A stretch of 64,000 nt of DNA from Trichobilharzia szidati (taxonomy: Eukaryota > Platyhelminthes > Trematoda > Strigeidida > Schistosomatidae), in contig OX235277.1 of NCBI GenBank assembly GCA_944472155.2, positions 32,188,804-32,252,803 of the forward strand. The letters are read 5' to 3'. Shown piece after piece: positions 47,701 through 59,700 of this stretch. Position 1 is the stretch's first letter. Each line of letters starts with the position of its first letter. The position numbers and the translations under genes were made by a program. Below the pieces are notes generated by a model. The model was not told where the DNA came from. It was given only the letters and a program-made list of their open reading frames with translations, and searched no databases.

Positions 47701-50700
47701 AACAGCATCACGGGTTTTGAAATTGTTCTCATGTTGCCCCATACCAGGCTTACCGTGTAACTTTTGATAGAATGAAGTACAAACTTGGGTTACCGTAGTC
47801 CTTCTTTATAAAAAATAATTGCCTCACTAACCATTTCAACAGTACTACTCTTTCTCTTTTAAAAAATAATTAGGTTAACTTAAAACAGATGGAACGTGAA
47901 GAACTCGAACAACATATGACCCCATTATCTCCTTCGGATACACCAGAGTCTATTTCTGGACGTATTCGGAATCTTTGCAGACATGATAAGTGAGTAAGTA
48001 GCATTGTTACCACTTTTTATTCATTGATATTTCCTTGGATTTTGCAAGTATTCTGATGAAAAGTGATTGAAAAGAACAAGAAACTCGGCAAAGATATTTT
48101 TTTCGAGGACTTCATCTTCAAAAGCTGTACAATCATATTTTTATACGTAAGTTTACATAGTTACAAGTATTATTTAAGTTAACATAGAAACGAAAGGAGA
48201 TTGGAGGAGGTAGTAATTTTCAACTCCTGTGGAGTTAGGTACATAGGTCGTTCTATGCATGTCCTTTCGAAACGTGTTAGAGAATGCGACCAGGCGTGAC
48301 TGTAAAGGGGAGGCGCTGGTTCAGTCAAAGGCTCTATAATTAAACATCTTGTCAACTTCTGTCACATCATTTTAACTCACTCATCATTTACAAAATGGAC
48401 AAAAATCTACCAAAGGCAGTATGATCCCGACTCCAGTCACTCTTTGTCCTATAGAAACTTTCGGCATATGCATCGAGAAGACGGAACTATGTGTTCAAAA
48501 GAAACTAGTCCAACACTTACATTCACCATGGATCTAGTTTTGTTTGATTTCCTAGTTGTCTTTTTTCTCTGCCTTCATTATTTCATCTTCAGTTATAGAA
48601 ACTATTATTTCAATTTGTTTCTATGCTCATCCGTTTCACATTTATCTTCGTTGAAAAGTACCTTACATATCACGAAACTATGTGCTAATCTTGTGTAGTT
48701 ATCTTACTATGCCCTTTGTAACTTATATTCGTACCCTCAAAATTTGTTATCAAGTTAAAAATTATTATCTCCTTTAATCTGTCTTGATTGCTATGTTGAA
48801 TTATATAACAATAACTCACTAAGTAACTATATGAACTTGTGTATGAAAACGTTTGGTTGTACATCTTTTAAGGACTAAGTGTCTGAAAAGAGGTCTTTGC
48901 TGAGCCTCTTGTTCGTTTCTCTCGAATATGCTGATGGCTATTTTCCTTGAATAGTGAATGACTGGGTCAAATAGCTTTTTTTATCCAGTGGCAAAAAAAC
49001 AGATTTGGAGCTGTGTTGAATGTAAGTGTTTATGAAGTGAACTAAGCTGAATCAATATGGAACTCTTCACGAAATTTTATCATTCCGAAAGTCTCAAATC
49101 ATTGGTTCTGAGCTTCCAGAGGGACCCAGCCAGACAGTCTACATCTCTCTGTGTACCTCAAGTAAACATTAGTCTTCAACGATGAGTGACATCTTTTAGT
49201 TGTGACTAAAGCATGCATGTTTTATTGTTTGGCGTCCCAATATATTTGACTATCTCAGGTAATTTCATCACCTGCTTCATTGAGAGATCTGTTCCAGTTA
49301 AGTGAGTTTCAGTGTAACTTCAAATACTTAATCGAATCTAGCGTAAATGGTTGTACACTACACATATATAAATGGGAGAGAAGTGAACGGAATAGTTTTT
49401 ATTTACTCGCTGTCGTGTGAAATTGGATTGTAGTCAGTTGGTAGACGTATGATTGCAGCTCTTCACAATTGTTGTTATTAACACTTGTATAGCTGAATAT
49501 GATCTATGGAAATATGATTAATTCTTTCCTTTCTTTTTAAAAGGTTGTTGTTCGAGAAAGCTACACGTGCATTTGTATCATATGTACAATTTTACCGAAA
49601 ACATGAATGCAATATACTACTTAATTACAAAAGTAAGTAGCATCTGTATGCATGTATACGAACCATAGTTTGTACAGCGATGAGTATATTCTTGAAGCTT
49701 ATGTTACATTTAATGTAGTAGTTCACTATTAAAAGTGGACTTCGGCTGGAAAAATACGCTGAACAATAAAAGACATTGTCAAGTGATTCACCCTTATTTA
49801 AGAGTTTCGACTACTATACAGATCTGAACTGGGGATAATCAGTAAAAGTGAAATTCGCGACTTTAACGGCTCTCGTAGATGTTTAGACAGACATTTTCAG
49901 ATTTCCAATCCGGTCTTTAATATTTTATCTCAGCTTAACTGGAATATGACTATTGTTTCTGTGTCTCTTAGTAATTCTGCCGTCCTACTGTTCAGTGAAC
50001 TGTAGACAGTATATGTCAACCAGTCAGTGATTGAGTTATAAGTATTATCGACCAAAATCATGTGTGTATGAGAAGTTGATTGATGTGATTATTGTACTGA
50101 ATAAGGATTATTTTTAAGTTAATATAATTCTCAGTAGTATGAAATTTAACTACAACAAAACCACTTATTCAGCGTGAGTGGGATTTTTTAGCCTCACACC
50201 CAATGTTCCCTCTTTACCTAGACAACTACCGGCTAAGTGAGGATTAGAAGTGTGTCGGCCGAGGATCAAACCCTGAACTATGTGCGTGGTTGGCGAGTAC
50301 TTTACCGTCGAGCCACCAACTCACCACCTCGATTTCATTGGTTTTATAGGCAAGTGAACAGATCAATAATATAATTCAGTAGCATGTGTGTAAAACTTGG
50401 TTACTGTGGTAGTGCGTTTTCCCATATTAATTTGTTTATTAGATATATCACACAGTGAAGCAGTATTATTTACTGAATAAATTTTTGAACACAATTTGTT
50501 GTTTATAATCCTGTGAGATAAATGGGTGGAAAGAATGTGGACTACCACGTTTTGAAGTTGCGTAGTTACAATTGATAATGATAATGAACAGTATTTCTGT
50601 GTTTGGAACTTCCATCCAGGGAGGTGTTGGATATTTGGTAAGTTGAGTGTGGCTGTAGGCCAATTAAACTGCTCCTCAAAGTGTTCTTTTCAGAGTTCCA

Positions 50701-53700
50701 GTCGTCTATCCTGGGAGCTAATTATGGTGCCATTTTTCCCAGAGACTTTCACTTATCGTTTGCTTTTTACTATCTGTTTCCCTGATAAGTCTAAATAGCT
50801 GCCTGATGTTACCAATCGCCTATGCCTTTTCCATCTTTGCTTTTGCCGTTCACCACTGTTCACGGTCGTTACGAAGGCTTCCTGTTAGTTTGCGTTTGAG
50901 TAGCTTCCGCTCTTCATCATAATTGGAGCTCTTCGGAATCAGTCTTCTTGCGTCAGTGAGTTCCGATGAGGTAGTAGAAATCCAGTGGCTCTTACTAACT
51001 TTTGGTTTAGGGTTATTAATAGCTTTTACAGCTGTGTCTACAACTAACTGTATGTTGTGCCAGGCTACCTTAGGAGGAGTCCTGCTGTCGATCTCAGGTA
51101 CTCATTTCGCTATTCCTTCCTTAATTAGGGACTCAGAGTCTCGATCTAGTTGGAGACGTAACTGCCTCACTGCCAACGATTTTTTATGTCCGTTTAATCG
51201 TAAGCATAAATGTGCGCGAACCAGGGCGTGATCAGAGTCCACGCAGGTGTTCCAGAATGAGAGGTAGTCTTCTACTGATCCTCGCCAGCGATACCCTATC
51301 GCTATGTAGTCTATCTGAGTCCAACGGTGATTTGGTGATGGAGGTCGCCAGTTTACACAATGTCTCTCTTTGTGCCTAAAGTTAGTGCTGACTAGGAACA
51401 GATGATTATCTGAGCAGAACTGTAGAAGACGATCACCGTTGTCGGTTTGTTGGCAGGGAACTCCATACGTGCCACTTACATACTTCTCAGCCTGGCAGAA
51501 CTTCCATACGTGGGCATTGAAGTCGCCTGCTAAAACAACTATATCTGAACGTTTTGCTTTTTGCAGCAAATTAGACAGTTTCAGGTGGAAGTCATCCTTT
51601 GGTTCATTCAAACTACAGTCAGCTGGGGCGTAAGCGGAGACTACGAAAAGGCAACGACGGGTAGCACCGTCTTTCCTTCTTTTAACGGACCCGTTCAGAC
51701 GGACCGCGCACATGCGACTATCTACTGGAATCCAGTCAAGTAGTGATTTTTATGCCCTAACACTCAATGCTATCCCTACACCTGCGAGTCCTCGCGAACT
51801 AGCTGAGGGATCTCCTGACACCCTTAAAGTGAATTTTATAGATTCACCTTGTTGTCCGGGTGAGATTAAGTGAATGATCACACTCCGGTCTTGTATACGT
51901 TCTCCGAAACACAATATACATCCATGACTCAAGATGCTAGAGTTCTTGCTAGTGATGCCTGTTGTCCGATTTGGCAGAGGGTCCTGACGTTAAATGCTCC
52001 TATATGAAGTTGGCGACGTAGCTTTAAGAGGCTTTCGTGGTTGTTTTTGTGGCTCTCATCGTTGTTTGTCGTCCCTGGAGCTGGAGTGAAGATGATTTAC
52101 TAGCCTGAAGAATAGTACTGACTGTAGTAGGGAAGTAAGATGATGAGGGTGATGTGGATAAGGGAGAATGATGCTCAGGAGAGCTTCGTATGCTTTTGGA
52201 AGAGTTGTTAGTAAACTTACCGCCGGTTACTGACCACCGTAGGGTAAGTCGGGATGTACAATTGTTGGGGTTGACATTTTATAATCCCCTCTCTCCAGAG
52301 TGGAGAGACAGCATAGGTGGCATGCTGGTCATCTGAAGGAAACACCTCACTGCTGTTACATCCCTGTTCCCCAGCAGTACGACTTCGCCCACAGACCCCC
52401 AGCATAGTGTAAAAAATTCTTACACAATGCCGGTAAGTGCTTTTAGTCTAATCGTTATACTAACAACCTTCCTGGCATGGTAGCACCTGCAGGAACAATA
52501 GTTCCAGCCAGTGTAGCTTGTTGGGTCATTGTGATATGCACGCCCGACCACGACGTTAAAGTTGTAGCTGTCGGTCGGGCACTTTGATGTAGAATATGAT
52601 TGACCGAGTGACTCAGTATCAACATAGCATTTTGCACAGAAGTGCAGCAGTTCAATTCACCATACTTCATGTAACACATTAAGACAGACAAAAGAGAGAA
52701 AAAAGAGACTGAGAAGAATTATGATCATCAGAAATGTGCGAAGCAGCGGTAGCATGGAAAAACATGATTTTACAATAGATGTAGGAGACCACAAAGAATA
52801 AATGCGTCTGCGTTATTCATGATGGTTTTGAGCCATGTCACCACTAGTCTCCATCCATTGGTTCTTAGAATCCCGAGGACGCCAAACAGGCAGTCTGCAG
52901 TCCCCTACACGGCTGTCACAAACTGTCAGAGACTTCATGGGCTGACGTGATTTGACCATCCCTAACCCATTTCCTATCTAATTGTATGTCAGCTAACATT
53001 GTCCAACGAAGAAGACGATTAGTTAGTATGCGCAATAAGTATCCTAGCCATTTCAATCGATGTAGCTCCACAACTTATTCGATCGACTTACCCTTTTTAC
53101 CCAGTACTCTATGCCTTACATCAATGTTACCCACTACGTTATACTACTTATGATGTAGTGTATTGAGAGAAAGTGAGCAGAGAAATTAAATGATTTTTAC
53201 GAAGCAAAATAGTTATGCTTTAAGCGAATGAATAGTTAAAATATTCAGTCGATCCTGGCCATCCCTGTTAGCTTTCACTTTCTTGCACAGCATATATTGC
53301 GTAACCTGCTGTGTATTATCTGTCATACATGGAATCGCCTGAAAACAACAGGTATACACAGTCAAATATCCATTCCGTTAGTTGTGTTATGTGTAGTCAG
53401 TTTCAGAAATACCATCTGTTCTGTTTTCCTGAATAATTCAAATGAAGATTGGTGGTTAGAAATACAAGTTGTCAATGAAATAGTGTCTTTTCTATAAACT
53501 GATATTGTCGTCTAGTCGGATTACTCGTGACCACTGTATGACGCAATTCAGCCACCTCTGATAGAGTCCCCTAGTAACTGGTCACTCCAGATATCTTGGT
53601 TGGCTATCATAATGATTACCTACATGGGATTTAAAGAATTCTGGAGGATTTTTGTCATCACAGAAGCATGTCGTTAATCGTCAGCTGTTATGTGTCCTGG

Positions 53701-56700
53701 AATTCAGGGCTACAATCACTAGAATGGTTTCAGCCGGTTGTTACTGTTTGGTTTATAAATCCATATACAATATTGTTGTTATTACTCGTAGTTTATTTTT
53801 CCTACTTTTGTGTTCAGAATTAGATTTTGGTCGATTAGCCAATGGTTTTGGGCTATTACAGCTTCCTTCTATGCCAGAGCTACGAACTGGTAATACTAGT
53901 GCATTCAGTCCTTCAAACGTTGACGTATCAACATTGACATATCGGTATGTGGTTACCGCTTTGCTGCTCAACTTTGTTTTCTTTCGTTAAATTAACAAAT
54001 ACAGCAGAGAAAAGTTCTTATTAGGTGGGGGGGGGGGGGTCGAAGAGTGAAGACGAAATGAAAGCTATTTGGTAGTTGTGGAGCCAGTTGAAATTGATGT
54101 CAGCGAACTGATTGCAATGGAAGTGTTCCACTGAAGCTGAATGTTCCACACAGAATTCAAGGAATGAATAGCAATGATGATAATGATAGTAAGGATATAC
54201 ATAGACTTCAGAGGGTTTTTCCTCACTAGTAAACATCAGGCAGAAGATCTATGTAGAATAAGAAGCATTAGTCTACTGGTATTGATTTTTAATGTAATCT
54301 ACCTTGAAACCGTTCATTTTCTGCACAAAACCTTAATGCAATTTACCGATCAGTACTTGATAGTTTATGAATTCATAGGAGATTACTTAATGTAGTTTTG
54401 AAAAGCTGTAGTTAGTGAAATCTGCCTAGTTTTGAGTAAGAATAGTTAGTTTTAGCTGACATAGTACGGTGGTAGGTTAAATATTAGATAAGTCAAAAAA
54501 TACGGACATGTAAACTTCGTCTCATGAACTTCTTGTTAATCTGCTGTTCAGAAGATTCATTGGCCTTGAGCTCAATTCTGTGTCATATGTGGTGGAGTGT
54601 AAATTGCTGTTGGTGCTGTGTTTAGTGTTCATTGATTTTCTGCACTTATTTTGTGCTTCTGCTTTTATGTAGTGATATAAAGCAGTTGAAAGAGTTCTTT
54701 TTTTCTTCGTCAATAAAACGCTATGTCTATTAACTTTATTCTCCCATTATTTCTCCTAATTTTAGTGATAAAAGTGTTGCTAAACAACGGGAATTAATGC
54801 AATCTTCAGAGGCATCTAAAAGGATTAAACCTAAGTGGGTAGGTATTTATGTATGTAACTGTGGTTTCGTTTGTGTTTGTATGTATGTGTGTGTGTGACT
54901 TTGATGTCTGCTGACTTTTTCGAAATAAAGTTTGTACTCCTTATTCTTCTCATCTGCCTTGTGAATACATTTCTCCGTTGTTCAGCTCAACCCCCCCTAT
55001 ACATGTGTATTTATTGAATGAACTAAATCTATCGTGTAATCATCACTGATATTGTCTTACCGTTTCAAAGTCTTCCCTGTTAAATCACTGAGCTTTATAA
55101 AACAGACAAGCAGTCTATAACGTGTACAAATATTGACCAAACGCCCAACGGTATTTAATTTTGTTGGTGTAACAAGAGTCACTAGCTAGGACTTAGCCAT
55201 CTTGAAAGGGTTTTCATGTAGCAGGCTACTTAGCCACATATGTTGTGTAAAGACTAGTAAGACTACCCAGTTGCCTAGGTTAAAGTAGGCAGAACACAGA
55301 TTGAACTAAGGACGTTGCGGCTGAAAATCGAATGACTGAGTCAATCAATGACATGTACAACTGTCACAAATGTTATCATTAACATCCAACTGAAAGGTGA
55401 TCGGTTCCAGACTGTTAATAATAATAATAATAATAATAATGTAATAAAGCTTTATTTCAGACAATATGTGAACATATAATACAGGACTTTTCGGTGTATT
55501 TTGTTCCAAAATATCTCCTCTTCACACGGCATTTACATATAACGTAAGGGCTTGAAGCATATCATGTGACGTAGCTTTGTTGCTTATGAAAAGAGAACCA
55601 GTTCTGTAAATTTTTCCTTCATTCCCTTCAGTAATTACACAGCGTTTATTTAAATATGCGTCCCAGTTCATATAGTGGTGATTCAATATAATTGCACGAT
55701 TAAAACAATAAGAAATACAGAGGAGTTTAAAGCAGCACTTTGATGGATGGATGTTCTGGTAACTGAGTGATTCAAGTAGGCACTTTATAAAGACTTAGGT
55801 TATCCTGTTGCCAACTTTTTTCGAGATCTTTCGTATTAAGCGTCCATAAAACAAATTCACTTTGTTTTTATGATGACGAGATTTTTGTTTCCTGCAAACA
55901 CTTAACATTTTTGCTTTGTTCAATTATTCAGATTATGCTTAGTTTACATTGTCAGTATATACTATATGTATGTAAATATGAAATTGTCCATCAAATGCTA
56001 TATAACACATTGTTCAGCAGTTCACTTCATTCTTCTTTATGGACTTGAGACATTTCTTCCGTAAGTGGAAGATATGAAAATACTAGCAGTCTTTGACCAC
56101 AGTTGTCAGCACATTAGATGGTAATAAGTGGAGTGTCTTAGATAAGAAAGGAAAGTTAGTCGATTAGGTTGTGAAGCTGCATTGATTGATGTGTGTTGTT
56201 ACGCACGCCGAACCATTGCTTTCCTTGTCGAGCAATGCCAGCTGATACATAATTAGTTTGAAAGAGTCATTGCGATTACTTGAAAACGCAATATTTATCT
56301 GTGAAGTCTTTGATTGTTGGTTTGAGGTACATAGGGATGTGTGAGTCGTCTGTCTGGAGTCCTCGAGACTTTAAGGAACAATTGGTGGTGATTGTTAGTG
56401 ATATGACTCAAAACCTTTCTCGATGGCACAGATGTATTTACTCCTTGTACTATCTTATATTCACTAAATCTTCATTATTTTCTCTTCCGCAAATTTTCGT
56501 TTGTCGTACTCTCTCGCATTTCTTTTCACTCTACCTCAATGTATGGTGTGTTTATGCGGTTTGGGTAACTTGAACTGATGAAGTTTTAAGCAGTGTTATA
56601 CGTTGAAAACTGATATCACCTCACAGATATTGGTAAGCAGTAAAGTCCCGCACATTTTTGCATCCTGATGAAGAGTTCATAGTCGTCTTCAAGTAGTGTG

Positions 56701-59700
56701 TCCTGTTATGAACCTGTTGCCACATTGTTATGATCTAAATCGATAGTTGATATGACCGAGTGGACTTATTCGTGGGTATAATAACACTGTACACAAGGAT
56801 AAGTCAACTGATATGCCAGATACGGTTATTGGTCCTTGGTACCTTCTGCCACATTGAGCGGCGGAAATATTAAAAGACAAAGACTGGCCTGTGACTGTTA
56901 GAATACAACTTTCTTAGGAAAAAAGCGCATCATATATGTGTATTTCCAACCACGTTAAAATTTCGCTTGGGCAGTGAAAAATTGATTGATCTGACTAATA
57001 GGCGATTCGGTTAGGTCCATGGGAAAGAAATATTCTGATCGGTTTGCGATTGGCCCGGGATCAAGGTAAGATGGTGAGATTTTTCACTCATCCGATCACC
57101 AGATGAATTCTGTAACCGGTGGTTTAAAATACTGATTACTATTTCCCCGCTTCCTGTCACCTTTGTGCATAGCAATCTATTGTGTAATGGTTGTTGTTTG
57201 TGTTCATTAACGCCTTAGATTTTGCTGAACTGAGCTGAATTTTCAAAGCAGAACTTTGTGAAAAAGTGCAGAGCCTTCTGCTGTAATTGAGATGTTTAAG
57301 ACATTGTTCGTCAGTTTTTTTAGCTGACTTCATAGTCGTATCAAGCAGGTCAGTGCTAGAATGCTCGCCAGTTACGTGGGAGGTCTTAGTTCGACTCCCA
57401 GCCGACACACTCTGAAACCTCGTCTAGTTTACTAGCTGTTAGTGATCTTGCAAAAGAAGGAGAGTTAGGCTTGTGGCTTTCAACTCCACCTCGTTAAACA
57501 ATATAATACCGTTACTGAGACTTCAAAGCTTCAAGTCCAATGCTCTACCTGGAACACAAGAAATGAAGAAAAATCAAATGTCTCAACACGAATTTATTCA
57601 GTCAACTAGTCCAAACATATACATCATATGAACTCTGTTTTGTATACATTCTTAAATATTTTGATTTGGTTATGGTCTCTGAGCTGTTTGATTTAATTCT
57701 TAAACTTTCCCTTTCCTTCTTGACAATATCTTCGGCACAAACTTAGTATTGATTGCTTGTTAATCTACATCTCTACTGGTTACTTTTGTTGACTTAGAGT
57801 TTGAACCCTTTTGTCGTGTAGTTTATCCTTTATTAATTGGTAAATTTGATCTATGGTAGTGTTCGTTAATCACTGCTTCATTTGAGTACCAGGCTTCTAT
57901 GAGTTCCATAACACTTTTTGTGTTTTCATTGTTTACAATTACCGCATTTTCCCAATCAAACTGGTTTCCCTAATTGTCCACAGGGGTCGATATGAAAGAA
58001 TACATGTAGCCTCTTTTCACAACTTATTTTTGTTCTCGGGAATTTCTGGAAATCTTATATTTATATGAATCAGTGACTAACAAACAATTGCGATGAAGGT
58101 TGTCAGGAGATACGATTATCATTCACATGGAGTATTCAAATTAGTTCACTTAATAATGAAGCTTGCGCTGAAGATGCTATCTACAACGATAATGGGAGCT
58201 TCGCAATTAAATTAAACAACTCAGAGAACACAACCAAATGCAGATCTTCCACCTGAGTTACATATTTTCTCTATTATTCTCAAAAATGAGGACATCATGT
58301 AGCGGAAGAGGTTTATATTTGCCAACGGGAAGGAGGCTCTGCTGACTAGTGATATTTTCTAAATCTGATGTATTTGTATTCGTTTGTGCTATTTCCTTTG
58401 TTGTTGTTGTTTCTATTCCTCATCATCTCCGCGCACTTTTCATCATATGTTATCTTCTTACACAGCTTATCAAAAAAGAGAAGAATAAAGCCTGGATTGC
58501 CAAGAAAAAGAAAGCACGCAAGATGAAATCATTGAAGAAACAAAGTTTACTAGTCAACAGTGAAGTGAATAAAAGTGTTGTTGTTAAAAGAGAAAAAGAG
58601 AATAATGAGAGCGATATCAATGAATTACTTGACGATTATAGATTATTAAAGAAAGCTTACAAGGTCAAGGTGAGTAAATAGTAAGTATGACTGAGTCAGT
58701 GAGTTAGCCCACTTGTTAGAGTGGGTTTATGTATCTTTATATTATTGCAATTATTCCCTTGAGTTCCGAATGGAACAGAGAGCTTGAAGTTGGATCTTTG
58801 AAATCTCAGTAGAGGTGGTGCTTTCTTCACATGATGGAGTTGCTAGCCTCACACCCAACTTTCCCACTTTACCGGGCTTACTACCGACTCATAAACGTTT
58901 AGAAGTGCATTTATCGGGAATCAACCTCTGGGCCACGTCTGATGTGATTGACAAACGTTCTACCGCTGAACCACCGACCTACCATAACTGCGTTAGAGAT
59001 TCTAAATAAGTACATCATTACCGGATGCATGACTTCAATAAAATTTATATTTCTCTCTGCATTCAAGGCATTCATTTTGTTCGATACACTGATTCTCATT
59101 TCTTGCCAGGGAAAAAGTAACTACATAGTATGGGATATTGCTTCTTGTATAGAAAAGGCGAAGTAAGTGAATAGTGTAGTGTGCTGCTTCAGAGAACAAA
59201 TATAATGTACATCTTGTCTTGATGTGCAACTCAGTCACTGAGATGTATTTGTTTTTTTCAAAGACTGATCAGTGAACAAAGAATATTCATGGATCATTGG
59301 ATCGGGTCCCAGTGTCTTAGTGGTCTATGAGCTCGCCTTGTAATCAGAACGTCCTGTGTTCGAATCCCGGTGGGTGCGTACTGATGAAGAACCTCGAACT
59401 AGGACGAAACAGCTGTCCAGTACTCCCAGGTTTCCAATGATTCTCTAACTGATGTCAGTTCACGATGAAATCCTCCAACCAATCGTTTCGATAACTTTCT
59501 CATCAGCTTCTACAGTTATATGTATCCATAATAATTAAAGAACTTTTGATATTAGCAATATTACGATTTTAAGTCACATTGAATCAATGCCATTAGATTA
59601 TAGTTCAAAGGTATCTGTGACTGATAATACGTCTAAAAATATAATATTAAACTGTGCATCAGGTAAATTAGGAGAAATAATATGGGATTTAAAAATTTAT

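Noticed and set aside
50923..51743. Several + strand open frames of 60-102 codons
   Set aside because: They lie opposite the antisense LINE endonuclease and have no independent motif.
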